Assembly: GCF_000178155.2 (NCBI RefSeq)
Contig: NZ_ADKM02000086.1
Location: 1 to 64,000 of the forward strand
Length of the DNA: 64,000 bases
Direction: 5' to 3'
DNA from: Hominimerdicola alba 8
Lineage (GTDB): Bacteria > Bacillota > Clostridia > Oscillospirales > Ruminococcaceae
A program made the translations under genes and the position numbers. Each line of letters opens with the position of its first letter. Within the stretch, counting starts at the first letter, position 1. Below are positions 17,095-25,754 of the stretch, in pieces. The notes below the pieces were generated by a model. The model made no database searches. It worked only from the letters and a program-made list of their open reading frames with translations, and had not been told where the DNA came from.

Positions 17095-17103
17095 AGAGTT
17101 TAA

Positions 17104-17144
17104 TGCAGAAAACAGCGCACCCGCCAAAAAGACAAGTGCGCTGT
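17104..17144 (-). terminator. Terminator of gdhA
   Basis: The minus-strand stem ACAGCGCAC / GTGCGCTGT is followed by TTTTCTG. Confidence 0.85.
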
Positions 17145-17176
17145 ATATGGGATAAAGTTGTTTAAATGGCTTTAGA

Positions 17177-18529
17177 TCAAACTACGCCCTGAGCCTTCAT
17201 AGCTTCAGCGACCTTCAGGAAGCCTGCTATGTTAGCGCCTGCGATCAGGTCATCGCCCAGACCGTACTCGTGAGCAGCCTCGATAGAAGCGGAGAAGATG
17301 TTCTTCATGATCTGGTGCAGCTTAGCGTCAACTTCTTCAGCAGTCCAGTTGTATCTCATGGAGTTCTGGCTCATCTCCAGACCCGAAACTGCAACGCCGC
17401 CTGCGTTAACAGCCTTAGAAGGAGCAACGATAGCGCCGTTCTCTCTCAGGTAAGCAACAGCATCAGCAGTTGTAGGCATGTTGGAAACCTCAACATAGTA
17501 CTTAACGCCGTTTGCTACGATGTTCTTAGCATCGTCAATGTTAACTTCGTTCTGGGTAGCGCAAGGCATTACGATGTCAACCTTCTGCTCCCAAGGCTTC
17601 TTGCCTGCGAAGAAAGGAACACCGAACTTGTCAGCATAATCCTGAACTCTGTTTCTGCAGGAAGCTCTCATCTCCAGCAGGTAGTCAATCTTCTCAGGAG
17701 TGTTGATACCGTCAGCATCATAGATGTAACCGTCAGGACCGGAAATAGTAACTACCTTACCACCCAGTTCGTTTACCTTCTTGATAGTACCCCAAGCAAC
17801 GTTGCCGAAGCCGGATACTGCGAAGGTCTTGCCCTCGATGCTGTCACCGAAGTGCTTGAGCAGCTCAACAGTATAGTAAACAGCGCCGTAGCCTGTAGCC
17901 TCAGGTCTGATCAGAGAACCGCCGTACTGCTGACCCTTACCTGTCAGAACGCCTACGAACTCGTTTCTGATTCTCTTGTACTGACCGAACAGATAGCCGA
18001 TCTCTCTGCCGCCTACACCGATATCGCCTGCAGGAACGTCAGTATCAGCACCGATGTGCTTGCACAGCTCGGTCATGAAGCTCTGGCAGAAACGCATAAC
18101 TTCAGCGTCAGACTTGCCCTGAGGGTCAAAGTCAGAACCGCCCTTGCCGCCGCCCATAGGAAGGCTGGTCAGGCTGTTCTTGAAGATCTGCTCGAAGCCG
18201 AGGAACTTGATAACAGAAGCGCATACGGTTGGGTGGAATCTCAGACCGCCCTTGTAAGGACCGATAGCGGAGTTGAACTGGATACGGAAACCTCTGTTTA
18301 CCTGTACCTTGCCGTTATCATCTACCCAAGGAACACGGAACATTATCTGTCTTTCAGGCTCAACTATTCTGTCGAATACGCCTGCGTCGATAAGATCCTG
18401 TCTTTTATCTGCTACAGGAACAAGGCTCTCGAGAACCTCATAAACTGCCTGGTGGAATTCCTTCTCGCCGGGGTTTCTCTTCTCAACCTGCTCGTATACC
18501 TTCTGGAGGTACTCATTCTTCAATGCCAT
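17177..18529 (-). CDS. gdhA: NADP-type glutamate dehydrogenase
   Basis: A 450-residue hexameric-type GDH of standard length. The catalytic lysine lies in PMGGGKGGSDFDPQGKSD near residue 125, the dinucleotide fold begins at FAVSGFGNVAWGTIKK, and GGVAVSGLEMSQNSMR is the conserved C-terminal block. It aminates 2-oxoglutarate to glutamate, the main ammonia entry in many rumen and gut Clostridia. Codon use is highly biased, which suggests strong expression. A frame reaches back to 18586, but GGGAG 8 bp before the ATG at 18529 fixes the start. Confidence 0.96.
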   Translation of the reverse strand: MALKNEYLQKVYEQVEKRNPGEKEFHQAVYEVLESLVPVADKRQDLIDAGVFDRIVEPERQIMFRVPWVDDNGKVQVNRGFRIQFNSAIGPYKGGLRFHPTVCASVIKFLGFEQIFKNSLTSLPMGGGKGGSDFDPQGKSDAEVMRFCQSFMTELCKHIGADTDVPAGDIGVGGREIGYLFGQYKRIRNEFVGVLTGKGQQYGGSLIRPEATGYGAVYYTVELLKHFGDSIEGKTFAVSGFGNVAWGTIKKVNELGGKVVTISGPDGYIYDADGINTPEKIDYLLEMRASCRNRVQDYADKFGVPFFAGKKPWEQKVDIVMPCATQNEVNIDDAKNIVANGVKYYVEVSNMPTTADAVAYLRENGAIVAPSKAVNAGGVAVSGLEMSQNSMRYNWTAEEVDAKLHQIMKNIFSASIEAAHEYGLGDDLIAGANIAGFLKVAEAMKAQGVV

Positions 18530-18560
18530 TGTAAAAACTCCCATCTTTAATAAAATATCC

Positions 18561-18600
18561 GCGTCAAGCCCGCACTTGACGGACATTTGTCCGCGTCAGG
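18561..18600 (-). promoter_or_regulatory. Structured gdhA leader
   Basis: Between promoter and start the minus strand has a perfect 7-bp hairpin CGTCAAG / CTTGACG (18562-18581) and an adjacent GGACAAATGTCC palindrome. No known riboswitch fits. It could stabilise or control the mRNA. Confidence 0.45.
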
Positions 18601-18616
18601 CTCACACTGCCCTTAT

Positions 18617-18645
18617 ATTATAGCACACTATTTTTCATTTTGCAA
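18617..18645 (-). promoter_or_regulatory. Promoter of gdhA
   Basis: On the minus strand TTGCAA (18640-18645) and TATAAT (18617-18622) have a 17-bp spacer. Confidence 0.82.
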
Positions 18646-19056
18646 GTACCAAAGCGAAAAATTTCAGAATAAATTGAAATTTTATATCATTCGGAATAAT
18701 TCGCGCACTTTGAGTCGTAAGATTTATGCAAATAGTCGGAATTGTTTTGCATAAATGCAAAAGCACGTCTTCAAATAATAATATTTCTGTGCTTTCAAAC
18801 TCCCTGTTTTGCAGGAGTTTATGCAAAATGAATTTTAAAAGTGCCAATCCTGCAAAATTAGTTTACATGTACTGACATTGCACCGACATTCTGTGCGGCT
18901 ACTGATGGTGTGGGGGAGTTCCCAGCTTTACAATTTCAGAGTATTGTATATAATTTTTTCTAAAAACAAGTACATATATAAACCAAAGTTCCGTTTGTGA
19001 TTAGTCAAAATATATAATATTATGATTAAATACAACATCACAATGCTACACTATGC
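18646..19056. other. AT-rich gene-free stretch
   Basis: No convincing gene. It has repeated ATGCAAA words and two local inverted repeats (AAAGCAC/GTGCTTT and AACTCC/GGAGTT, about 18765-18830). A short RNA is possible, but no promoter-terminator pair frames one. Confidence 0.4.
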
Positions 19057-19085
19057 TTGACACTTAAAACATATTATGATATAAT
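19057..19085 (+). promoter_or_regulatory. Perfect consensus promoter of the lipoprotein gene
   Basis: TTGACA (19057-19062) and TATAAT (19080-19085) have a 17-bp spacer, 73 bp before the ATG. Confidence 0.88.
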
Positions 19086-19158
19086 TATGTAAATCTAACA
19101 CTAATGTTCACCATAAATTATTTACCTGTTAAAATCAAGAAAAAGAAAGGATGATATT

Positions 19159-20796
19159 ATGATTAAAATTAATAAAATTGGTTCTGTAATTATCGCCTTT
19201 GCGCTTCTTTTTCAATTATCGGCTTGTAGCCTTTCAGAAACAGCTAAGAATACTGCGTCCGCGGCTAAAGAAAAAGTAGGTGAAGCAAAAGATTATGTTG
19301 TTGGATTATATGATCAGATCGACGTGACCAAATTCAAAGACGGTTGGAATTCAACAGTTGATTTTGCTAGTTCTAAATTTTCTGCTGCAATTGGAAATCA
19401 ATATGTAACAGATGTCGGCAATGCAATCAATACATTAAAAAACAATATTAATGCTTCGGCGGGATCTGCTCGTACCACTGCACAAGAAGCGGGTCTTGTC
19501 GCTGAAAAATGGGTTGCTGACACATTCAACATCGATGCTATCGCCAGAGGTTCATCTAGCAGTGCTAATGTAGTAGGCTCAAATGGTATGGGATCCGTTG
19601 ATGTAAGCACTTCATATGGCGAAAACGCAAGTCTGAAATACTACAATTCCGGTTCGGGTAGTGCTGCCGCTCAAGCTACTGATATCCTTGAAGAATATGG
19701 TAAGTATAAATCGAAATCCAGTAAACCTATTTCACTTGATGAATACTTAAATAAATACAATGTTAAATCCGATGATCTTGATGCTCTTTATGCTTCTATT
19801 TATGAAGGACAAACTCGTATCATCCCCTCCGATCAATATAATGAAGCTGTTAAGTACTTAAATAGCAAGTATAATACATTTACTGAATACGAAAAAAATA
19901 CGGGCAGCGGTCGAGGTAAAGCAAGAAGTGAAGCATATGCAGAAACTCTTGATAATCTAAAGACGAAACTCGAAGCCCCTGATGGTACTTCATCAAAAGT
20001 CGCTACATACGATGAAATGCAAGCTATTGCAGAATTAGCACAAAAAGGAGATTTCGATCCATCTGACTTTGGTATCACCACATCTCAGATAATTACGCCG
20101 AAATATCTCGTAAAACAATCCGTTAATTCCGGATTAACATCGGCGGCATTGAACACAGTATTATCAATAGGACCGGATATTTTTTCAATTTTGAAACAAT
20201 CGGCTGAAAACGGTAAATTTGATGAAGCTCAGTTAAAGGAAACCGGAATGGAGGGACTGCTGGCTGCTTCAAATGGATTTGTTGAGGGTTCTGTAAGCTG
20301 TGCAATTTTCACTGCTTGTCAGGCAGGAAAACTTGGTGCAAAATTTAAGGATGTATCTCCTGATATAATAGGTACACTTACTGTTCTGACTATTGACGCT
20401 TTAAGATTTGGTTATTCTCTTTCTAAGGGAGAAATAACAGCACTTGACTACAGTAATCTTATGGCTGAAGAGGTTTTGGTTGCTGTCATTTCTCAAAGCT
20501 CAGGTGTTGCCTTATCAGCCTTGCTTCCAGCTATACCAGTTGCGTATATGGCAGGTAGTCTGGCAGGCGGAATGATAGCAACAGTTGGCTTTGAAATTAC
20601 CAAAGAACTTGTACTCGAAATTAAAGATGGCGGAGGGTTCGAGGCAATCGTTCCCAAAGATGCTGTTGACACAATAAATGTTATAACTGATAAGATTTCA
20701 AACCTTAACATCAAAGATCAAGTAACCACGTTCAAAGACATGGCTGTATCCACAGCTAATGATGGATATATAAAAATAAAATCCATTGTAAAATAA
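19159..20796 (+). CDS. Large lipoprotein with Gly/Ala-rich hydrophobic core, unknown
   Basis: A 545-residue protein with a lipoprotein signal (hydrophobic residues 8-18, lipobox LSAC, Cys 23). Residues 25-260 are Ser/Ala/Asn-rich with helical, low-complexity stretches. Residues about 330-490 form a weakly hydrophobic Gly/Ala-rich region (LTSAALNTVLSIGPD, then SALLPAIPVAYMAGSLAGGM) that resembles membrane-inserting domains of secreted toxins or phage tape-measure proteins; this likeness is only visual. The gene is clearly AT-rich relative to its neighbours and stands alone behind a perfect promoter, which points to horizontal gain. No immunity or secretion partner is adjacent. Confidence 0.8.
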   Translation: MIKINKIGSVIIAFALLFQLSACSLSETAKNTASAAKEKVGEAKDYVVGLYDQIDVTKFKDGWNSTVDFASSKFSAAIGNQYVTDVGNAINTLKNNINASAGSARTTAQEAGLVAEKWVADTFNIDAIARGSSSSANVVGSNGMGSVDVSTSYGENASLKYYNSGSGSAAAQATDILEEYGKYKSKSSKPISLDEYLNKYNVKSDDLDALYASIYEGQTRIIPSDQYNEAVKYLNSKYNTFTEYEKNTGSGRGKARSEAYAETLDNLKTKLEAPDGTSSKVATYDEMQAIAELAQKGDFDPSDFGITTSQIITPKYLVKQSVNSGLTSAALNTVLSIGPDIFSILKQSAENGKFDEAQLKETGMEGLLAASNGFVEGSVSCAIFTACQAGKLGAKFKDVSPDIIGTLTVLTIDALRFGYSLSKGEITALDYSNLMAEEVLVAVISQSSGVALSALLPAIPVAYMAGSLAGGMIATVGFEITKELVLEIKDGGGFEAIVPKDAVDTINVITDKISNLNIKDQVTTFKDMAVSTANDGYIKIKSIVK

Positions 20797-21039
20797 TGTA
20801 TTCTCTGCGCGAAATGTGCTGAAACAGCAGCGGCTTTTATCATATTCGGCTGGCTTATATACCTCGGGAAGAAGTACCATCTGATAAACGGTTTTTCTGA
20901 GGACTTTAAAGTGCGCCGCCGCGATGAAAGTTATGCAAGGCGCATTTGGTTTGCCGAACTGACCGAACGGAATACAGTGTTTACCGCATGGAATGATTTT
21001 AATTTTGGCGTGACAGTTCTGAAAAATCATGCCGTTTAG
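20797..21039 (+). pseudogene. Beheaded membrane-protein remnant
   Basis: Directly after the TAA of the lipoprotein gene, an 80-codon frame of normal base composition runs to a TAG with no start codon or ribosome site. It reads as a hydrophobic helix (AAAFIIFGWLIYLG), then KKYHLINGFSED and a charged tail, like the C-terminal part of a DUF3784-type small membrane protein. It looks like the tail of a gene whose front was replaced when the AT-rich lipoprotein block arrived. Confidence 0.55.
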
Positions 21040-21084
21040 TATATGACTGCGCTGATAACATCTTATAACAAAGGAGTGTTGACC

Positions 21085-21720
21085 ATGCCCGACTTCATTA
21101 CTGTAAACGAACAGAGCAGCATAAGGATAGCTGCTGAAAAGACGATATATTTCGACCCGCTTCACATAAGCGGTGAGCCGCATGATGCGGATATCGTCTT
21201 CATCACCCATGACCACTACGACCATTTTTCGCCTGAGGACATTGCTAAGGTCGCGAAGGCTGACACCAGATTTGTGGCACCGTCTTCACTTGAAAAAAGT
21301 TTTGCGAAAGCGGGCATCGGTGAGGGCATGACGACTTTCATGCACCCCGCGTACAGCGCTGAGGTCGAGGGTGTGCCGATAGATGCGGTGGCGGCATACA
21401 ATCTTATAAAACCTTTCCACCCGCGCAAAAACGGCTGGCTTGGCTATGTGGTGACTGTCATGGGCAAGCGGGTCTATGTATGCGGAGATACGGACATCAC
21501 AAACGAAGCGAGGGCGGTAAAGTGTGACATCATCTGCGTGCCTGTGGGCGGCACTTTTACCATGAACGCAAAGCAGGCGGCTGACCTGGTGAACATCATC
21601 AAGCCCGATATCGCCATACCGATACATTACGGCACTATGGCAGGCAAGCCGTCAGACGGTGATGCTTTTGCAGCGGCGGTTGAGAAGTCTGTAAAGGTGG
21701 AAAAGAAACTCAGTTTTTGA
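21085..21720 (+). CDS. MBL-fold metal-dependent hydrolase
   Basis: A 211-residue metallo-beta-lactamase-fold protein. The metal motif HDHYDHF (HxHxDH) is near residue 43, a further ligand Asp is in VCGDTDIT, and a His is in IPIHYGTMAG near the C-terminus. It belongs to the short UlaG/UPF0173-like branch, for which substrates are mostly unknown. AAAGGAG lies 8 bp before the ATG at 21085, so the longer frame from 21043 is not used. A HAD hydrolase gene follows 82 bp downstream on the same strand. Confidence 0.88.
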   Translation: MPDFITVNEQSSIRIAAEKTIYFDPLHISGEPHDADIVFITHDHYDHFSPEDIAKVAKADTRFVAPSSLEKSFAKAGIGEGMTTFMHPAYSAEVEGVPIDAVAAYNLIKPFHPRKNGWLGYVVTVMGKRVYVCGDTDITNEARAVKCDIICVPVGGTFTMNAKQAADLVNIIKPDIAIPIHYGTMAGKPSDGDAFAAAVEKSVKVEKKLSF

Positions 21721-21755
21721 GGGAGTTTTATACCTTAATAATATAGGGAACAACG

Positions 21756-21771
21756 GCGGATATATATCCGC
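21756..21771 (+). promoter_or_regulatory. Perfect 16-bp palindrome before the HAD gene
   Basis: GCGGATATATATCCGC lies between the MBL and HAD genes. It could be a small mRNA hairpin or an operator. Confidence 0.35.
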
Positions 21772-21802
21772 AGGCAATATTTACACGAAAGAGGTCTGAC
21801 TG

Positions 21803-22462
21803 ATGAAGATAAACGGTCTTATATTTGACATGGACGGGCTGATGGTAGATACCGAAAAACTGCTGACCCGTTTCTGGCGGGAAGCGGCAGCTTTCTACGG
21901 GTGGAACATGACGCAGGAACATGTGCTGGGCATACGTTCGCTGGCAGGCAAGTATGCGGGTCCGAAATTGCAGAAAGAGGTCGCGCCGGACTTTGACTAT
22001 GCAAAGGTCAGGCTGAAAAGGGTAGAACTTATGAATGCTTACATTGCCGAAAACGGCATAGAGAAGAAGGCGGGGCTTGATGAACTCATCGCATACGGCA
22101 AAGACAGCGGTCTTAAGCTGGCTGTAGCCACTGCGACCGACAATGTGCGTACAAAGCTGTATCTTGAGTCGATAGGCGTTTACCATCATTTTGATAAGAT
22201 AGTCTGCGGCAACATGGTGAAAAGTTCAAAGCCCGACCCTGACATTTATCTTACTGCATCGGCTGAACTGGGTCTTCCGCCTGCGGAATGTGTTGCGCTG
22301 GAGGACTCGCCCAACGGCATAAAGTCGGCAAAGAGTGCGGGCTGTGTGCCTGTTTTCGTGCCTGACCTGTCACAGCCCGACCCTGAAACTGCGGGGCTGA
22401 TGTTTGCATGCTGTGAAACACTGGCACATGTGATACCAGTCATCGAAGAACTGAACAGATAA
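21803..22462 (+). CDS. HAD-superfamily hydrolase (beta-phosphoglucomutase-like)
   Basis: A 219-residue HAD subfamily IA protein. Motif I FDMDGLMVDTE holds the nucleophile and acid Asp residues, motif II is in LAVATATDN, motif III lysine lies in GNMVKSSKPDPDIYL, and motif IV is LEDSPNGIKSA. The helical cap lies between residues 15 and 80. The family covers sugar-phosphate phosphatases and mutases, and the substrate cannot be read from sequence. GAAAGAGG lies before the ATG. Confidence 0.9.
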   Translation: MKINGLIFDMDGLMVDTEKLLTRFWREAAAFYGWNMTQEHVLGIRSLAGKYAGPKLQKEVAPDFDYAKVRLKRVELMNAYIAENGIEKKAGLDELIAYGKDSGLKLAVATATDNVRTKLYLESIGVYHHFDKIVCGNMVKSSKPDPDIYLTASAELGLPPAECVALEDSPNGIKSAKSAGCVPVFVPDLSQPDPETAGLMFACCETLAHVIPVIEELNR

Positions 22463-22468
22463 TAAAAG

Positions 22469-22493
22469 CCCCCATATCAGCGCGATATGGGGG
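22469..22493. terminator. Bidirectional terminator between convergent genes
   Basis: The stem CCCCCATAT / ATATGGGGG has flanking A/T on both sides. It serves the HAD gene and the minus-strand membrane protein gene. Confidence 0.75.
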
Positions 22494-22500
22494 TCAAGCA

Positions 22501-23322
22501 TTATTCGTCTTTTTCGGAAGTTTCGTTGGTTTCAATACTTTCGGTGCTGTCTTCGCTGTCTGTGGTCAATGAAGAACTTCCCTCTTCATCATTGCCGATG
22601 AAGATTTCTTTCAGCGCATCGCGGCGTTCATCGCCGTCCAGCTTTTTGCCGTCTATAGTGACATCTGCCGCTTTCAGCGATTTATATGCGAAGCCGTCAT
22701 GGACTACCTCTATGGTCACCGTTGCTGATTTTTCGGCGTGTTTGCCCGAATATTCGATGGTAAACTTACTGCCGTCTTTTGAACATTCGGTATCATAGCC
22801 GTCATCGAACCATGCTGTCAGCTGTTCGCCTATCACATTGTCAGATGTTCCCCTGAAATTGTTGAGTGCCGTTACCGAAGCGTTTTTCAGCTTATCGGGC
22901 AGAGTATTTTTATTTATCATCAGCCCTTGCGTGAAACCGTTGCCGAATATCGCCGCCGCCATAAGTATACCAAGTACCACGCCGCGATAACCCTCGCCTT
23001 TGCGCATCTCATCGCGGGTGAATATATAGGCAGGCGGGATAGGCAGGAGTTTTCTGAGTTTTTCAGCCTTTTCCTCAGAAAGCGACGGACTTATCTGCCG
23101 AAAATCAGCATAACAACCAAACCATATCAGTATCAAAACTGTCAGCCACAGTGCCGCGCCTGAATATCTGTCATTTGCGTAGAGTTCCATGAACAGACCT
23201 GCCACAGGTATGACAGTAACGCCCCACATTCCGCCCTCAGCCGAGCGTTCGCCTTTTGCGAGGGGCTTTTTTATGGGTTTTACGTAGTTTTTTGATGTCA
23301 AATGATCTATATTGAGATCCAT
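22501..23322 (-). CDS. Membrane protein, unknown
   Basis: A 273-residue protein with three membrane helices (about residues 33-50, 55-72 and 113-133), an ASVTALNNFRG segment that begins an exported domain, and an acidic Ser/Thr/Glu-rich tail. The outer part (about 135-240) has strand-like repeats (KFTIEYSGKH, ATVTIEVVHDG). I do not recognise the family. It starts 3 bp after the EFR1 ferredoxin gene and is presumably coexpressed with it. Confidence 0.7.
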   Translation of the reverse strand: MDLNIDHLTSKNYVKPIKKPLAKGERSAEGGMWGVTVIPVAGLFMELYANDRYSGAALWLTVLILIWFGCYADFRQISPSLSEEKAEKLRKLLPIPPAYIFTRDEMRKGEGYRGVVLGILMAAAIFGNGFTQGLMINKNTLPDKLKNASVTALNNFRGTSDNVIGEQLTAWFDDGYDTECSKDGSKFTIEYSGKHAEKSATVTIEVVHDGFAYKSLKAADVTIDGKKLDGDERRDALKEIFIGNDEEGSSSLTTDSEDSTESIETNETSEKDE

Positions 23323-23325
23323 ATA

Positions 23326-24093
23326 TTATCTCCATTCAATATCGGGCTTGCGTGTGCAGACATAACGCTCTTTGCCCACAGTTTTTTTGCCATACTCGAT
23401 GGCGGCAGTGGGACAGCCGTTTATACAGGACATGCAGTGGGTGCATTTTTCGCCCCAGACAGGTCTGCCGTCCACCAGTCTGATACTCTTGTAGGGACAG
23501 ACTTCGGCGCATTTGCCGCAGCCCACACAGCTGTCGGTCACACGGAACTTCTTTGAGGAAACGAAAGCGCCGTAGAACCACGGATTTATCATGGCGGTAA
23601 AGGGTTTGAGCATCTTCATATCAAGGGTATCTGTCAGCTTTTCGTCACTGTTGATGATATTTGCGATGCGGACTATCTCGCCGTTGGCGCGGCTGAATAT
23701 CTTTTTCTGCTCTTCCTTTGATGGGGCTTTGTACATGACAGTGTAGTTTTCGGGCATTGGTATGCCTGCAAAGCCCATGAATCTCATGCCTTTTTTCTCG
23801 CAGATGGCTTTGAGATACTTTGCCGCGTTGCCCGTCTGACTTTCGCAGGTGGCTACAAAGTAGACTTCATTCGAGCCCCAGAGATCGGAGTTCTCGATAA
23901 AACTCTCCACCAGCGGCGGAAAGCGCCATGCGTAGATCGGAGCGCAGAAAACATAAGGCTTATTGGAGTAAAATTTCACCCTTTTGCCTGTACGTATAAG
24001 TTTTTTCATATCTCTTGTTTCATCAAAGGTCAGTTCGCTGATGCACTCAGCGGCATAGCGGGTGTTGCCTGTACCCGAAAAATAAACTACCAT
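23326..24093 (-). CDS. EFR1 family ferredoxin: flavodoxin-like plus two 4Fe-4S clusters
   Basis: A 255-residue fusion. Residues 1-150 are flavodoxin-like, opening with VVYFSGTGNTRYAAE, which is the FMN phosphate loop. Residues about 185-235 hold two complete cluster motifs, CVGCGKCAEVCP and CTHCMSCINGCP. The protein shuttles electrons in the cytosol, and EFR1 proteins are common in anaerobic Firmicutes. The partner is unknown. It sits between a DUF2461 gene and a membrane protein gene on the same strand. Confidence 0.92.
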   Translation of the reverse strand: MVVYFSGTGNTRYAAECISELTFDETRDMKKLIRTGKRVKFYSNKPYVFCAPIYAWRFPPLVESFIENSDLWGSNEVYFVATCESQTGNAAKYLKAICEKKGMRFMGFAGIPMPENYTVMYKAPSKEEQKKIFSRANGEIVRIANIINSDEKLTDTLDMKMLKPFTAMINPWFYGAFVSSKKFRVTDSCVGCGKCAEVCPYKSIRLVDGRPVWGEKCTHCMSCINGCPTAAIEYGKKTVGKERYVCTRKPDIEWR

Positions 24094-24130
24094 GATGTCA
24101 CCTCTTTCTCGGAATTTTCTGTACCGACTA

Positions 24131-24805
24131 TCAGTTTTTAAAAGTTTCCATATCCTCTGCCTTAGCGAAAAGCACGTAGACAGGGGCTATCATCTTAAAA
24201 TCCGCGGCTACCCGCTCTTTCAGGTCATTGCTGAAAAAGATGTCGGGGTCGTCACTTTCATGCACCACTGCAAGATTTTTGCGGTTGAGCCAGTTCTTAT
24301 AATTATCGGGCTGTGCGGGAAATCTGTCGCGCTTGTACATTTCGCCGTCAAGGTTGAAAACTTTCTGCTTATCATATGTCTTTATGGCTTTGATGGCTGT
24401 TTCATCACCATCTGTTATCATAGTGCGGACATTTTCCATAACAGGTGTGGGGATATGATAGTACCCGCAGCCCCAGCCGAAATTATCAGGGTTTATCCAG
24501 AAGAAGAATTCGGGCTTGCTGACGAATGGCTCTTTAGGGCGCATAAGCGAGAACCAGATGGACTTTTTGAAAAACATGCCATCTTTCATCAGCCTGACAT
24601 CTTTATAGATACGGCTTATCTTTTTCGGTGAGCAGACTATCTGCGGGTCGATATCATTCATCAGCGGCGTGAGGTATTCTATCATCTCACGCATGGGTAT
24701 CAGGACTTCCTTTTCGTATATATCCTTATTCTCTTTGAACCATTCCTTATCGTTGCGGGTATAGTTCTCAAACAAAAACTGCGGTGCGTTCGGGGTGAAC
24801 GGCAT
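24131..24805 (-). CDS. DUF2461 family protein
   Basis: A 224-residue soluble protein with the DUF2461 pattern: FLFENYTRNDKEWFKENKDIYE near the start, ISRIYKDVRLMKDG, and the WINPDNFGWGCGYYHIP segment. The biochemical role of the family is not known. ATG at 24805 is chosen because GAGGTG lies 6 bp before it; a GTG at 24814 overlaps that site. It is the first gene of a three-gene minus-strand unit. Confidence 0.85.
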   Translation of the reverse strand: MPFTPNAPQFLFENYTRNDKEWFKENKDIYEKEVLIPMREMIEYLTPLMNDIDPQIVCSPKKISRIYKDVRLMKDGMFFKKSIWFSLMRPKEPFVSKPEFFFWINPDNFGWGCGYYHIPTPVMENVRTMITDGDETAIKAIKTYDKQKVFNLDGEMYKRDRFPAQPDNYKNWLNRKNLAVVHESDDPDIFFSNDLKERVAADFKMIAPVYVLFAKAEDMETFKN

Positions 24806-24891
24806 TATACACACCTCTTTTATAATTCATAATTATTGACAGGCATCACAGTATTGTGTTTCTGATAATATATTTTCCTTACATATATGAT

Positions 24892-24920
24892 AGTATACCA
24901 CATTTTCCCGCAAATGTAAA
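24892..24920 (-). promoter_or_regulatory. Promoter of the DUF2461-EFR1 unit
   Basis: On the minus strand TTTACA (24915-24920) and TATACT (24892-24897) have a 17-bp spacer. Confidence 0.75.
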
Positions 24921-24973
24921 GCCGCAAAAGATGTACACCAAAATGTACCCGAAATAATGTAATCAATATGTAA

Positions 24974-25002
24974 TTGACAAACCGAAGCTAATGTTTTATA
25001 AT
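24974..25002 (+). promoter_or_regulatory. Perfect consensus promoter of the DUF4272 gene
   Basis: TTGACA (24974-24979) and TATAAT (24997-25002) have a 17-bp spacer. Confidence 0.88.
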
Positions 25003-25034
25003 TAAATTAGGCAATATGACAAGGAGGTGTTTTT

Positions 25035-25697
25035 GTGACACCATCAGAAAGAAAAACCATCAGCGAAAACAAGCTGAAAGAACAGGGCATTGCGATCAAT
25101 CAATGGCTGCCGCTGCTGCCTGCTGAGGAAGAAGCAAGCATTCGCAGCTTTGATGAGATCTGCGGCAGGGCGGTGGCTTCACTGCTGATGATACAGCTTG
25201 CAATAGACACATCGAACGGTCAGTATGACGAAGGATTTGAAGTCATCGAAGAGATGCTTGACAAATTCGGCGTGAAAAGTGCGCTGAATACTGCTGAGAA
25301 AGAGGTCTTTGACGGCATAGCAGAACCGCAGACCGTTATGAACATTGCTTGGGAGTATGAGTGCTACTGGTCGCTGGTATGGGCGCTGGGGCTTATAGAT
25401 GATGCTGACTTGCAGGGCGCGGAAGACATCTGTGACTGTGAAAGGGCGATAAAGCTGGTCAGCAAATGCGATGGCATGCAGGCTTTCAAGGCGCAGTGCA
25501 AAATGCGTTCCGCTGAGGAGATACTGGCTATGGCAGACTATTTCTACCGTCTGCACTGGGCGTGTGTCGAACACCGCTTAAATCCCGAAACGCCCATCGG
25601 GGATATAAGTGAAGAAGTTGTTATGGAAAGGCGCAGAGGGCTTGAATGGCTTATCGGCGGCGGGAACGACTGGTTCGATATATCGCTTGATACGTGA
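25035..25697 (+). CDS. DUF4272 family protein
   Basis: A 220-residue soluble, acidic, helix-rich protein. The family pattern is visible in GRAVASLLMIQLA, the AWEYECYWSLVWALGL segment near residue 108, and MADYFYRLHWACVEHRLN near 166. Its function is unknown. Translation starts at GTG behind AAGGAGG. It heads a plus-strand unit with a cytidylate-kinase-like protein and YbaK, closed by one terminator. Confidence 0.82.
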   Translation: MTPSERKTISENKLKEQGIAINQWLPLLPAEEEASIRSFDEICGRAVASLLMIQLAIDTSNGQYDEGFEVIEEMLDKFGVKSALNTAEKEVFDGIAEPQTVMNIAWEYECYWSLVWALGLIDDADLQGAEDICDCERAIKLVSKCDGMQAFKAQCKMRSAEEILAMADYFYRLHWACVEHRLNPETPIGDISEEVVMERRRGLEWLIGGGNDWFDISLDT

Positions 25698-25754
25698 TAT
25701 ACGGCTGAAAAGCCGTTAAATAATGAAGTACAGGTATTGAAAGGAGAAAGGAAT

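Noticed and set aside
20698-21225. 175-codon minus-strand frame
   Set aside because: It overlaps the lipoprotein end, the gene remnant and the MBL gene start, and has no ribosome site. It is a shadow.
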